Assembly: GCF_017168255.1 (NCBI RefSeq)
Contig: NZ_JABFAP010000001.1
Coordinates: forward strand, 817,235-881,234
Reading direction: 5' to 3'
Length of the DNA stretch: 64,000 nucleotides
DNA from: Agrococcus sp. KRD186
GTDB lineage: Bacteria > Actinomycetota > Actinomycetes > Actinomycetales > Microbacteriaceae
Part shown: piece by piece, positions 8,866 to 16,875 of the stretch
Layout of the letters: each line of letters opens with the position of its first letter
Numbering within the stretch: position 1 is the stretch's first letter
Program-made: the position numbers and the translations under genes
The notes under the pieces: generated by a model
Databases searched by the model: none
Seen by the model: the letters and a program-made list of their open reading frames with translations, nothing else
What the model was told of the DNA's origin: nothing

Positions 8866-9816
8866 ATGAAGCTGGACCAGCTCCGCTCCTTCGAAGCGGT
8901 CGCCCGCATCGGCAACTTCACCCGCGCCGCCGACGAGCTCTTCGTCGCCCAGCCCTCGCTGAGCCGCCAGATCGGCGCGCTCGAGGCAGATCTCGGTGCA
9001 GAGCTGCTGCGCCGCGCACCCGGTGGCGTCACCCTGACCGCGGCGGGGGAGGTGCTGCTGCCGATCGCGCGGCGCATGCTGGGCGATGCGCGTGCCGCGC
9101 GCGAGCAGCTCGACCAGCTCGCCGGGCTGCGTCGGGGCAGCGTGCGGCTCGGGGCTCCACCGACCCTGTGCGTGTCGCTCGTGACCGAAGTGGTCGCGGC
9201 GTACCGGTCCGCGCACCCGGGTGTCGAGCTCCACATCACCGAGGGCGGCTCGCGGTTCCTCGTCGATGCGCTGCACGAGGGCGCGCTCGATCTCGCGCTC
9301 GTGGTGACGCGCGGCGCGCAGCCGCCGACGCCGGCGACCGAGCTCGTGCCGCTGCTGTCAGAGGAGCTCGTGGTGGTGTCGGCCACGGACGCCCAGGAGC
9401 GAGGCGGCACCGAGCAGGGCGAGCTCGCGCTGGCGCAGCTGGCGCGCATGCCGCAGGTGGCCTTCAGCCGCAGCTACGACCTGCGCATCGCCACCGACGC
9501 CGCGTTCGCCGACGCGGGGCTGACGCCGACGATCGCCGTCGAGGGTGCGGAGATGGATGCGGTGCTGCGGTTCGTCGAGCGAGGGATCGGTGTCGCGGTG
9601 GTGCCGGCGATGGTCGTGATCGACCGGCCCGGACTGCACAGCCAGCGCCTCGTGCGACCCCAGCTCACGCGCACCGTCAACCTCGCCCGGCGCACCGAGG
9701 TGGGCGCTTCGGCGGCGGCGTCCGAGATGCAGCGAATCATCTTCGACACGGTCGACCGCCTCGCCGCGCCCGGCACCGAGCTCGCGCAGCGCGTCACGGT
9801 GGCGGCGCGCGCGTAG
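8866..9816 (+). CDS. LysR-type transcriptional regulator
   Basis: A 316-residue LTTR: an N-terminal winged helix (MKLDQLRSFEAVARIGNFTR, then ADELFVAQPSLSRQIGALE) and a C-terminal type-2 periplasmic-binding-like effector domain. I chose ATG 8866 because it begins at the canonical MxLxQLRxF; an in-frame ATG at 8812 would add 18 residues unusual for the family. The 76-base gap to the divergent flavoprotein gene is AT-rich for this genome and contains an imperfect dyad around 8842-8862 that could be its operator. It likely regulates that enzyme and itself. Confidence 0.87.
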   Translation: MKLDQLRSFEAVARIGNFTRAADELFVAQPSLSRQIGALEADLGAELLRRAPGGVTLTAAGEVLLPIARRMLGDARAAREQLDQLAGLRRGSVRLGAPPTLCVSLVTEVVAAYRSAHPGVELHITEGGSRFLVDALHEGALDLALVVTRGAQPPTPATELVPLLSEELVVVSATDAQERGGTEQGELALAQLARMPQVAFSRSYDLRIATDAAFADAGLTPTIAVEGAEMDAVLRFVERGIGVAVVPAMVVIDRPGLHSQRLVRPQLTRTVNLARRTEVGASAAASEMQRIIFDTVDRLAAPGTELAQRVTVAARA

Positions 9817-9847
9817 GCAGGTCGCCCGCGCGCTTCGGACGACCCGC

Positions 9848-10346
9848 TCACCCGAGCAGCCCGCCCCACACCGCGCGTGCTCCCGAATCGCCGATCAGCA
9901 CGACGGTGATGGTCGAACCCGCAGCGGCCACGAGCGCCAGCGCGGCGAGCACGACCGTCACCGGTCGAGCCCGACGACGAGAGCCCTCCGGCACGCGCCT
10001 GCCGCCCCAGCGGAACCACGCCCACTGCGCCGCTGCGACGACGAGCATCCCGATCACCCACGGCAGCAGCATCCGCATAGTCCTCGTGGGTCTCGACCGC
10101 CGGGGTCTCACCGACGACCTCCGCGAGCGCCTCGCCAGCGGCCACGGTGATCGGCACGAGCACGACCAGCAGCGCGGCGGCGAGCGGCGTCACGATGCCG
10201 AGCCGGCGCCGCGCCGCAGGCCAAAGGCTGCCGAGCGCGAGTGCGAGCGCCGTCAGCGGCACCAGCACCACCACGGCGTGCACGAGCAGCGGGTGCAGGG
10301 GGAGGCCGGCGATGACGAAGCCGTCGTCGGCGAGCAGGAGGTCCAT
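9848..10346 (-). pseudogene. DUF2231-type membrane protein, frameshifted
   Basis: Two frames together make one DUF2231-like protein. The first, from ATG 10346, reads FVIAGLPLHPLLVHAVVVLV and continues through VAAGEALAEVVGETPAVETH to about 10,072. The second then gives MLLPWVIGMLVVAAAQWAWF and a last hydrophobic helix, ending at 9848. Joined, they give the expected four membrane segments, so one base has been gained or two lost near 10,070. Either the gene is broken or the assembly has an error. It is divergent from the ECF sigma gene and shares a nested palindrome with it. Confidence 0.62.
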
Positions 10347-10350
10347 ACTC

Positions 10351-10415
10351 GGTGACACGAGGCGCGGCGGCGCGAGGTTCACGGTGAACCGCGAGGCGCC
10401 CGCTCTCGTGTCACC
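10351..10415. promoter_or_regulatory. Nested inverted repeat between DUF2231 and sigma-factor genes
   Basis: An outer perfect 11-bp inverted repeat, GGTGACACGAG (10,351-10,361) with CTCGTGTCACC (10,405-10,415), encloses an inner 7-bp palindrome, GGTTCAC-G-GTGAACC (10,376-10,390), plus GCGC-rich arms. It lies entirely between the two divergent starts, 17 bases before the sigma start. It could be a regulator operator or a strong RNA hairpin in both leaders. Confidence 0.65.
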
Positions 10416-10431
10416 TTCGAGGAGGTGGACG

Positions 10432-10935
10432 ATGCCGGGGCAGGATGCGGAGCAGCTCGGTGCGCTCTACGACGCGCACGCGGCGCCCGTGTGGCGCTAT
10501 GTCGTGCACCTCACGGGCGACCGCGCCGGTGCCGACGACGTGGTGCAGGAGACGCTGCTGCGCGCGTGGCGCAGCCCGCAGATCCTGGCGGAGCCGGCGA
10601 CCGCACGCGCGTGGATGCTGACCGTCGCCCGGCATCTGGTGATCGACGAGACGCGCACCGCGCGCCGCCGCCACGAGGTGGTCGTCGCCGAGCTGCCCGA
10701 GCGCGCGACCACCGACGCCACCGACGCGCTGTTCGAGGCGATCCTGATCGAGGATGCGCTCGCCGAGCTGAGCGCCGAGCACCGCGGCGTCATCATCCGC
10801 GCCTACTTCGGCGGCCGGCAGATCGCCGAGATCGCCGCAGAGCTCGAGATCCCGGAGGGCACGGTGAAGTCACGGCTGCACTACGGGCTGCGGGCGCTGC
10901 GGCTCGCGCTGCAGGAGCAGGGAGTGACCCGATGA
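10432..10935 (+). CDS. ECF-type RNA polymerase sigma factor
   Basis: A 167-residue sigma-70-family protein of SigK/SigL type. Region 2 has LGALYDAHAAPVWRYVVHLT and ADDVVQETLLRAW; region 4 has RGVIIRAYFGGRQIAEIAAE and PEGTVKSRLHYGLRALR. ATG 10432 follows GGAGG with good spacing. Its stop overlaps the start of the anti-sigma gene (ATGA), the usual arrangement for stoichiometric control. The likely target set includes its own operon and the downstream exported lipoprotein. Confidence 0.9.
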   Translation: MPGQDAEQLGALYDAHAAPVWRYVVHLTGDRAGADDVVQETLLRAWRSPQILAEPATARAWMLTVARHLVIDETRTARRRHEVVVAELPERATTDATDALFEAILIEDALAELSAEHRGVIIRAYFGGRQIAEIAAELEIPEGTVKSRLHYGLRALRLALQEQGVTR

Positions 10936-11654
10936 GCCATGACCACGAGCGCTTCGCGGACTGGGACGCCGCGTACGTGATCGGCGCGCTCAGCCCCTCG
11001 GACCGCCGCGCCTTCGAGGAGCACCTGGAGGGATGCGAGCGCTGCGCCCGCGCGGTGGCTGAGATCGCGCCGACGCTCGGGCTGCTCGCGCGCGTCGACC
11101 CCGGCCGCGCCGAGTCGATGCTGGGCGAGCGGAGCGACGACGCGGCCGGGGCGGGCGAGCGGTCGGCGTCATCGATGCTGACCCGTGACGCGCTGCTCGC
11201 GCGCGCGGCACGAGAGGGGCGGATGCGTCGCACAAGGTGGGTGAGCATGCTCGCCGCCGCGGCGGTGCTCGTCGTCGCCCTCGTGGTGTCGATGGGCGGA
11301 CTGCTGGCTCCCGCCTCGTCGCGCGGCGACGTGCGAGCTGCGGAGCTGGTGGCGGCCGGGGATCTGCCGCTCATCGCGAGCGTCGAGCTGGACCCGGTCG
11401 GCTGGGGGACGAGGATCGAGCTCGAGTGCAGCTATCAGGGCAGCGGCGGCCCGGCCGGCGGCTGGACGTACGTGCTGGTGGTCGTCGACCGCGACGGGGC
11501 GAGCAGCCAGATCTCGAGCTGGCGCGCTGCGCCCGGCTCCACCGCACGGCTGAGCGCCGCGACCGCGCTCGACGTCGCCGACATCGCCGCCGTGGAGATC
11601 CGCGCCGAGGGCAGCGGCGACGTGCTCATGCGGGCGGAGCTCGACGAGGGATAG
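10932..11654 (+). CDS. Transmembrane zinc-finger anti-sigma factor
   Basis: A 240-residue protein with a cytosolic N-terminal anti-sigma domain carrying a ZAS-type motif, EEHLEGCERCARAV (HxxxCxxC near residues 34-41). One membrane helix follows at about residues 100-120 (MLAAAAVLVVALVVSMGGLL). The outer domain of about 115 residues is beta-rich, with two Cys residues unlikely to pair. It should bind the preceding sigma factor and release it on an envelope signal. The outer domain does not clearly match RskA, so the stimulus is unknown. Confidence 0.85.
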   Translation: MSHDHERFADWDAAYVIGALSPSDRRAFEEHLEGCERCARAVAEIAPTLGLLARVDPGRAESMLGERSDDAAGAGERSASSMLTRDALLARAAREGRMRRTRWVSMLAAAAVLVVALVVSMGGLLAPASSRGDVRAAELVAAGDLPLIASVELDPVGWGTRIELECSYQGSGGPAGGWTYVLVVVDRDGASSQISSWRAAPGSTARLSAATALDVADIAAVEIRAEGSGDVLMRAELDEG

Positions 11655-11746
11655 GCGCGCCGGGGACGAAGCCGCGATGAACCCCTCGGCGCCCGACTGC
11701 GTGTCTCCAGTGACCGCATCCGCGGCCCGAACGAAGGGACGCTCTC

Positions 11747-12280
11747 ATGAGCTCGCGAATCACCTCGGCGGCGCTGGTCGCCGGACTGCTCGTCGTCGCA
11801 CTGGCCGGCTGCGCGAGCCCGGCGGAAGAGACCGACGCACCACCGGCGGCACCGCCATCCGAGACCACCGACTCGGGCGCCGGCGATCCCTACGGCGGCA
11901 CCGACACCTCCGACGCGCCTGCCGCCTCGGCCGCGCTGACGGTGGCCGACTCCTCGCTCGGCGAGATCGTCGTCGACGGCGAGGGCATGACGGTCTACAT
12001 GTTCGACAACGACACCCAGGGCGGCGACGCGAGCACCTGCGAAGGGGAGTGCGCCGCGAACTGGCCTGCGTTGACGACCGAGTCGGACGCGCCGGAGGTC
12101 GAAGGCGTGACCGGCGAGGTGGGCACGATCACCGGCATCGACGGCGGCATGCAGGTGACGCTCAACGGCTGGCCGCTCTATTCCTTCGCCGGTGACGCGG
12201 CCGCTGGCGATGTGAACGGCCAGGGCGTCAACGAGGTGTGGTGGGTGCTCTCACCGGATGGCGAGCGCATGACGGAGTGA
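11747..12280 (+). CDS. Lipoprotein with secreted-repeat domains (COG4315-like)
   Basis: A 177-residue lipoprotein: signal peptide, lipobox LAGC with Cys near 22, an acidic Thr/Pro/Ala linker, then two repeats of the secreted-repeat family (PF03640-like). The first contains GMTVYMFDNDTQGGDASTCE with CEGECAANWPAL; the second contains LNGWPLYSFAGDAAAGDVNG and WWVLSPDGE. The two close Cys residues could form a disulfide. It is placed just after the sigma/anti-sigma pair and is a plausible target of that sigma factor. Molecular role unknown. Confidence 0.82.
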   Translation: MSSRITSAALVAGLLVVALAGCASPAEETDAPPAAPPSETTDSGAGDPYGGTDTSDAPAASAALTVADSSLGEIVVDGEGMTVYMFDNDTQGGDASTCEGECAANWPALTTESDAPEVEGVTGEVGTITGIDGGMQVTLNGWPLYSFAGDAAAGDVNGQGVNEVWWVLSPDGERMTE

Positions 12281-12360
12281 TGCGGCCAGACGGCAGGCAA
12301 GCGGGTTCGGCGCCACTCGGTGTCGTAGACATTGATAGATAAACGGACTATGGTCGTGCC

Positions 12361-12615
12361 ATGAAGACCATCACCGTTGGCGAACTGCGGCAGAACCCGA
12401 CCGCCATGCTGGCTGATGTCGAGGCAGGGGAGACGTACCGCATCACCCGGCACAATCACGAGGTCGGTCGAATCGTGCCGCCGCAGCCCGGTGTCGCGCT
12501 CGTTCCATCGAAGCATCGAGGTGCCATCCGGCTTCCGAAGCTGCCGGCGGGTTACACGGCGCCGACCGGGGCTGCGCTCGACGAGCTGCTCGACGACATG
12601 AGGGGGGAGCGGTGA
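12361..12615 (+). CDS. Phd/YefM-type antitoxin
   Basis: An 84-residue protein whose N-terminus (KTITVGELRQNPTAMLADVE, then AGETYRITRHNHEVGRIVP) is the typical Phd/YefM DNA-binding fold; the C-terminal part ending DELLDDMRGER would wrap the toxin. Its TGA overlaps the GTG of the PIN toxin, so the two are translationally coupled. The upstream 60 bases are AT-rich compared with the surroundings and probably hold the self-regulated promoter. Confidence 0.85.
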   Translation: MKTITVGELRQNPTAMLADVEAGETYRITRHNHEVGRIVPPQPGVALVPSKHRGAIRLPKLPAGYTAPTGAALDELLDDMRGER

Positions 12616-13010
12616 GCATCTTCTATCTCGACTCGTCGGTCGCGCTGCATGCTCTCCTCGGGTCGACGCCGTCCGCGAGCGAATGGCTCGAGCAGGTCAG
12701 CAGCGACGCTGACACGACCCTGGTCTCCTCTCGTCTGGTTCGCACGGAGTTGACCAGGGTGCTGCGCCGCGAGGCGCTGCCGATCGAGCTGCGAGATGCT
12801 GTCCTCGACCGGCTCGAGCTGGTTCCCCTCACGGATGGCATCCTGACGGGGGCAGAGTCGATCGTTCCCCACGTGCGCACGCTCGACGCGATTCATCTGG
12901 CGTCGCTCGTCGCCACCGGGCTGGATGCGACGGTGGTCACGCACGACGGCGGGATGGCATCCGTCGCACGTGAGCTGGGCTACGCCGTCATCGATCCGGT
13001 CGCAGCCTGA
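12612..13010 (+). CDS. PIN-domain toxin (VapC-like RNase)
   Basis: A 132-residue PIN-domain protein. The acidic active-site residues are visible as YLDSSV near the N-terminus, Glu in VRTELTRV, LDAIHLAS (Asp about 95) and VTHDGGMA (Asp about 114). Such proteins cut RNA, often tRNA or rRNA, when freed from their antitoxin. The GTG start at 12,612 overlaps the antitoxin stop. All expected acidic positions are present, so it is probably functional. Confidence 0.86.
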   Translation: MSIFYLDSSVALHALLGSTPSASEWLEQVSSDADTTLVSSRLVRTELTRVLRREALPIELRDAVLDRLELVPLTDGILTGAESIVPHVRTLDAIHLASLVATGLDATVVTHDGGMASVARELGYAVIDPVAA

Positions 13011-13071
13011 CGCAGCTCAGGTCGGCCGCACTGCAGCGAAGGCGCCGATCACGTCGCACAGGTGCGCATCG

Positions 13072-13875
13072 CTATCGAACACCGAGCCGCTGCACCTGCC
13101 CATCGTGCACGTCGGGCATCCAGTCGAGCGGCGCGTCGGGGCCGGTGCGCGGGTCGTCGGGCTCGCGGCCGTCCCGCAGCGCCTCGATGTAGGCGCGGTC
13201 GAGCGCGAGTCGGGCGCGCAGTGCCTGCCCGTCGCCGACCGAGCCGTGGCCCGGCACGATCGTGCGCACCGCATCCGCCATCTCCTCGAAGCGCGTGAGC
13301 GCGCCGAGGTAGTCGTCGAGCGGCTGGGCGGCGTCGAGGTCGAGGAATGGGATCAGCACGTCCGAGAGCATGTCGCCCGCGACGAGCACGCCGGCATCCT
13401 CGATGAGCAGCGCCGCGTGGCCGGGGGCGTGCGCACGGTGCTCGATGATGCGGATGCGCGGGCCGGCCCACGGGAGCGTCACGGCACCGGCGGCGAGGGG
13501 CGTGATGTCGCCGAGCAGCTCCATCGGGATGTCGTCGGCGAACTCGGGCGGCAGGTAGTCGGCGAGCTCGGCCTGCCAGCCGTCGCGGCCGACGAACTCG
13601 CGGATGGTCGCCGCGCAGGCGGCGGTGCCGGAGCGCGGCGCATGGCCGAGCGCTGGGTGCCAGAGCACGTGATCCCAGTCGGGGTGGGTGGCGAAGCCGG
13701 CGACCACCGGCAGGCCTCGCTCGTCGAGCTCGCGCGCCATGCCGGCGAGCTCGTCGCGGGTGATGCCCGGGTCGATCAGCAGCGCGCCCGCATCGCCGCG
13801 CACGATGACGGCGTTGCTCTGGATGCACTCGCTCTGGTGGACGAGCACGCCGTCGGCGATCTCCTGCAGTGGCAT
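13072..13875 (-). CDS. MBL-fold metallo-hydrolase
   Basis: A 267-residue metallo-beta-lactamase-fold protein. It has LLIDPGITRDE, the metal motif THPDWDH (His64, Asp66, Asp68, His69), HAPGHAALLIEDAGVLVAGD and a late PGHGSVGDG. The usual HxHxDH is changed to HxDxDH, a variant seen in some actinobacterial MBL proteins, so metal binding may differ. The ATG is preceded by AGGAG. It is convergent with the toxin gene and 14 bases downstream of the broken GNAT gene, so the two may share a transcript. Substrate unknown. Confidence 0.8.
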   Translation of the reverse strand: MPLQEIADGVLVHQSECIQSNAVIVRGDAGALLIDPGITRDELAGMARELDERGLPVVAGFATHPDWDHVLWHPALGHAPRSGTAACAATIREFVGRDGWQAELADYLPPEFADDIPMELLGDITPLAAGAVTLPWAGPRIRIIEHRAHAPGHAALLIEDAGVLVAGDMLSDVLIPFLDLDAAQPLDDYLGALTRFEEMADAVRTIVPGHGSVGDGQALRARLALDRAYIEALRDGREPDDPRTGPDAPLDWMPDVHDGQVQRLGVR

Positions 13876-13889
13876 GGGGCTCCTCTTGC

Positions 13890-14471
13890 TCAGGACGGCT
13901 CGACCGTGCGCCGCATGACGGTGTTCTTCAGCCCCTTCGGGCGGATGTGCGTGAAGCCGGCCTCCTCGTACATCGTGCGCGTGCCGTTGTAGACGAAGGA
14001 GCTGTTCGGTCACTTGTCGCCGATCTCGTGCGGGTAGCCCTCGACGACGCCGCCGCCCTGCGCGGCGATCAGGCCGAGCGCGCCCTGCAGCGCCGCCTTG
14101 GCGAGGCCGGCTCCTCGGTGCCGCTTGTCGACGAAGATGCAGGTGATGCGGAAGTCGGGGGTGAGGTCGGCCTCGGCGTCGTACTGCTTGCGGTGGTGGA
14201 TGTTCGGCAGCTCCTCCGGTGTGCCGAACTCCGCCCAGGCGATCGCCTCGTCACCGGCCATCACGAGCGCCGCGTGGGCGCGCCCGCCTTCGACCAGTTT
14301 CCGCTTCATGAGCCGACTGCCCTCGGCGCCGGGCTGCCGCTCGGCGCACGCGGCGTGGAAGTAGGTGCACCAGCAGCCGCCGAAGATGCCGTTGTGCCGG
14401 TCGACCATCGCGGCGAACGCATCCCACGTCTGCACGCTCAGCGGCTCGATCGCGTAGTCGTCGGCCGCCAT
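13890..14471 (-). pseudogene. GNAT acetyltransferase with in-frame TGA
   Basis: From ATG 14,471 the frame reads MAADDYAIEPLSVQTWDAF, then a cysteine-rich FGGCWCTYFHAACAERQPG, and a GNAT core with CIFVDKRHRGAGLAKAALQG. Codon 154 is TGA (14,010-14,012), after GYPHEIGDK. The same frame continues past it with SSFVYNGTRTMYEEAGFTHI and ends at 13,890, exactly the expected C-terminal part. A single C-to-T change in CGA would explain this. It is therefore a recent nonsense mutation or a base error. A shortened second copy lies at 19,978-20,157. Confidence 0.72.
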
Positions 14472-14541
14472 GAGGTCGATGGTAGGGGAGCGGGGCACTC
14501 GTGGGGCGGACGAGTGGCCGGTAGCGTGCGGAGGCGTGGAC

Positions 14542-14976
14542 ATGCTGGGAGGCGGTGCGATCGCCGCGGCCGAACTGACCGACTGGCGCAAGCTCGCGCA
14601 GGGCCTGCACGCCCGCTACCTGATCGACGACTTCGGTGCCGGCGTCAGGTTTCTCGCGGATCCTGACGGCACCCGTTCAGCAACCCTGGTTGGCAGTCGG
14701 CAGCTCGGGGTGACGTTCACCGACGCCTTTTTCATCCCTTCGGGTGTCTGGGACGAGCCTCACTCTCACATCGCCGATGCACACCTGGTTGTGGCTCAGG
14801 GTGAACTTCGCCTTGGGTACGGCAACTCGCTCGACCGCGGTTTCGCTGCCCGCTACCCGGCCGGAAGCTTCCTCTACGTACCCGGCAATGCCGTGCATTT
14901 CGACGGAGCCGAGGAGGACACGATACTGCTCGGTACTGCCGTCGGGCCTTGGTCGACCGACTATCTGAACTCCTGA
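14542..14976 (+). CDS. Chimera: pterin-4a-carbinolamine dehydratase N-terminus joined to a cupin
   Basis: A 144-residue frame. Residues 1-38 (AIAAAELTDWRKLAQGLHAR, then a DFGAGVRFLA segment) match the start of 4a-hydroxytetrahydrobiopterin dehydratases. From about residue 40 the sequence changes to a cupin with EPHSHIADAHLVVAQGE (metal His pair and Glu) and a later NAVHFDG. The dehydratase catalytic His cluster is absent. Base composition also softens from about 14,650. ATG 14,542 has GGAGG 7 bases upstream. I read this as a join at the left edge of inserted DNA; the cupin half could still be functional. Confidence 0.6.
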   Translation: MLGGGAIAAAELTDWRKLAQGLHARYLIDDFGAGVRFLADPDGTRSATLVGSRQLGVTFTDAFFIPSGVWDEPHSHIADAHLVVAQGELRLGYGNSLDRGFAARYPAGSFLYVPGNAVHFDGAEEDTILLGTAVGPWSTDYLNS

Positions 14977-14992
14977 AGAAGACTGGACGCGC

Positions 14993-15182
14993 GTTGGTGC
15001 ATCATTTGCATCAACCAGGAGAAGCGGCGCCCGTCGGCCGGCGTCCGACCCTGCGCAGAAAGCGCCCGGCCGGGAGCGGGTTTTGATGGGATCTGTTTGC
15101 TGACTTGGGCCTCAGGGAGAGTGGGGCCGGAGCTTCGGTATCAACTCGACTGGATATCGGGGATATCAACGTACGTCGTGAG
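14993..15182. repeat. Island direct repeat, copy 1 (190 bp)
   Basis: About 93% identical to 16,658-16,844 in the same orientation; copy 2 lacks three bases. It begins with the dyad TTGGTGCA (14,994-15,001) / TGCATCAA (15,007-15,014) and ends with the 37-bp palindromic site (15,146-15,182) found four times in the island. The end of the permease gene lies inside it. Confidence 0.88.
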
Positions 15183-16179
15183 CTCCACGCGACGATGAGC
15201 CGCGCCCACGATTGACACGCTCTGGGATGAAGCGTGGCACCAGCCGCACGAGCACAATCATGGCCACCAGCTCGACGAGGGTTTGGGTGACGACGGCGAG
15301 CGGGGCGATGCCGAGTGTCGCGGGCAATGCCAGTGCGAGCGGGAGGCCGACGAGCGAGTTCCTGGTCGCAAGCGAGAAGGCGACCGCGCGCGTTCCAGGG
15401 ACGTCGAGCCGGGCCATGCGGCCCGCGAGCAGGCCGAGCATCACCGCGACGACGACGAACGCCATGTAGAGCGGCACGACGCGGATGAGGGCGCCGATCT
15501 GCGAGCCGACGGCGGCGATCTGCGACCCGACGACGGTCGCGAGCGTGAGCATCATGAGCGGCACCATGGCGGCGGCCATGACCGTCTCGACGACTCGGCC
15601 GAAGCGGTGTCGCTTCGCGAAGGCCTGGACGATCGCGGCTGCGGCGAGCGGGATGACGATGAGCAGCAGGAAGGCCTCTGCGAAGGGGCCGACGTCGATG
15701 ACGTCGAGCACTTCGGTTCCGACGAACAGCAGCAGGTAGAGCGGCAGGAGGAGGATCTGCACCAGCATCAGCAGGGGAGCGGCCGCGAGCAGGCGTGCGC
15801 GTGCGCCGCCGGCGAGGCCGGTGAAGACGATCACGTAGTCGATGCACGGCGTCAGCAGCACCAGCAGCACGCCGAGCAGTAGGCCGCGGTCGTCGGCGAC
15901 AAATCTCGACAAACTCCACGCGACCACGGGCACCACGACGAAGTTCGCGCCGAGAATCGTCACGAGGAATCGCGCGTCGCTGAACGATCGCCCCACCTCG
16001 ACGAGCGGTACGCCGAGGAAGGTCGCGAAGAGCAGCAGCATCAGCACTGGCTCGATCGCGTGCTCCAGCGTGGGTGCGACCGAGGGGGAGATGAGTCCGA
16101 CCGCTGCGCCGATGGCGATCGCGGCGAGGTAGAGCGGAACCTGGTGTCGGTCCCAGGCCTGCACCAGACGCAGCGTCAT
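15166..16179 (-). CDS. ACR3/bile-acid:sodium symporter family permease (arsenite-type)
   Basis: A 337-residue membrane protein with about ten helices. It resembles the arsenical-resistance-3/BASS superfamily: an early LYLAAIAIGAAVGLISPSVA, a central LLTPCIDYVIVFTGLAGGAR with the conserved-position Cys, and a late FSLATRNSLVGLPLALALP. It likely exports arsenite or another anion, but substrate is inference. ATG 16,179 overlaps the TGA of the small CCP-motif gene. Its last codons lie within the 37-bp site. No arsR or arsC is adjacent. Confidence 0.75.
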   Translation of the reverse strand: MTLRLVQAWDRHQVPLYLAAIAIGAAVGLISPSVAPTLEHAIEPVLMLLLFATFLGVPLVEVGRSFSDARFLVTILGANFVVVPVVAWSLSRFVADDRGLLLGVLLVLLTPCIDYVIVFTGLAGGARARLLAAAPLLMLVQILLLPLYLLLFVGTEVLDVIDVGPFAEAFLLLIVIPLAAAAIVQAFAKRHRFGRVVETVMAAAMVPLMMLTLATVVGSQIAAVGSQIGALIRVVPLYMAFVVVAVMLGLLAGRMARLDVPGTRAVAFSLATRNSLVGLPLALALPATLGIAPLAVVTQTLVELVAMIVLVRLVPRFIPERVNRGRGSSSRGAHDVR

Positions 16180-16487
16180 CCGGTGTGGGGGAGCTGTCCC
16201 GTGATCTCCGCGAGCATCGACGCACCTTCGGGAGGCGTGCGCATCGCGAGCACAAACATCTCGCCGCGCAGCGCGAGATCGAACGCGAAGAACGGGCAGC
16301 ACGCCTGCTCATCCGCGGCCACACGTGCCGCCGACTCGACGAGCGCGATCGGAAGCAGATACTGCAGGCCGCCGTCGACCACTTCGGGCTCGGCGCCCTC
16401 GAGCAGCGAGCGCCAGCGATCCACCTGGCCTTGCATGCCGGCACCGAGCGAGCAGGCGACCGCTGGAGAAGAGGGCTGGTCGGTCAT
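16176..16487 (-). CDS. Small CCP-motif protein, metalloid-cassette partner
   Basis: A 103-residue soluble protein. The core ARVAADEQACCPFFAFDLAL with the paired Cys, followed by RTPPEGASMLAEI, resembles the tail module of some MerR-family metal regulators, here without a DNA-binding domain. The vicinal Cys pair could bind arsenite or another soft metal. It is translated just before the permease with an ATGA overlap, suggesting it senses, binds or hands over the permease substrate. Function is inference from motif and position. Confidence 0.6.
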   Translation of the reverse strand: MTDQPSSPAVACSLGAGMQGQVDRWRSLLEGAEPEVVDGGLQYLLPIALVESAARVAADEQACCPFFAFDLALRGEMFVLAMRTPPEGASMLAEITGQLPHTG

Positions 16488-16657
16488 GGGTGCAAGGTTA
16501 CGCTCACGCCGCTCGGCGCGCTGGCACCGTGCGTCCGCGCCAGGGCGCGACGCCGGTGGTCAGCCTGCGGGCGAGCGCTATGACGTGATCGGTCGGTTGA
16601 TGAGTTCCCACGCGCCGCGCGCGTTCTTGCCCAGCAGCAGCCGCCCAGCCTCTTCCG
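16488..16657. other. Gap between CCP gene and repeat copy 2
   Basis: No supported gene. It should hold the promoter of the CCP/permease operon. A 29-codon minus-strand frame (16,578-16,667) ending WELINRPITS overlaps it and the repeat, but it is too short to trust and may be the tail of a lost gene. Confidence 0.4.
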
Positions 16658-16844
16658 GTTGGTTCATTATTTGCATCAACCAGGAGCGGCGCCCGTCGGC
16701 CGGGGTCCGATCCTGCGCGGAAAACGCCCGGTCAGGAGCGGGTTTTGATGGGATCTGTTTGCTGATTTGGGCCTCAGGGAGAGTGGGGCCGGAGCTTCGG
16801 TATCAACTTGACTGGATATCGGGGATATCAACTTAGGTCGTGAG
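16658..16844. repeat. Island direct repeat, copy 2 (187 bp)
   Basis: Second copy of the 190-bp unit. The left dyad is TTGGTTCA (16,659-16,666) / TGCATCAA (16,672-16,679) and the right 37-bp site spans 16,808-16,844. The two copies bracket the permease/CCP unit, so recombination between them would release it as a circle of about 1.66 kb. Confidence 0.88.
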
Positions 16845-16875
16845 CCGGGCCATCGGTGCGCGATAGCGTCGATGA

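Noticed and set aside
14010..14012. Programmed readthrough or selenocysteine at TGA in the GNAT gene
   Set aside because: No SECIS-like hairpin, no known GNAT of this type with such a codon, and a single C-to-T change explains it.
16578..16667. 29-codon minus-strand frame ending WELINRPITS
   Set aside because: Looks coding-like and has an ATG, but overlaps the repeat and is too short to support; possibly the tail of a lost gene.
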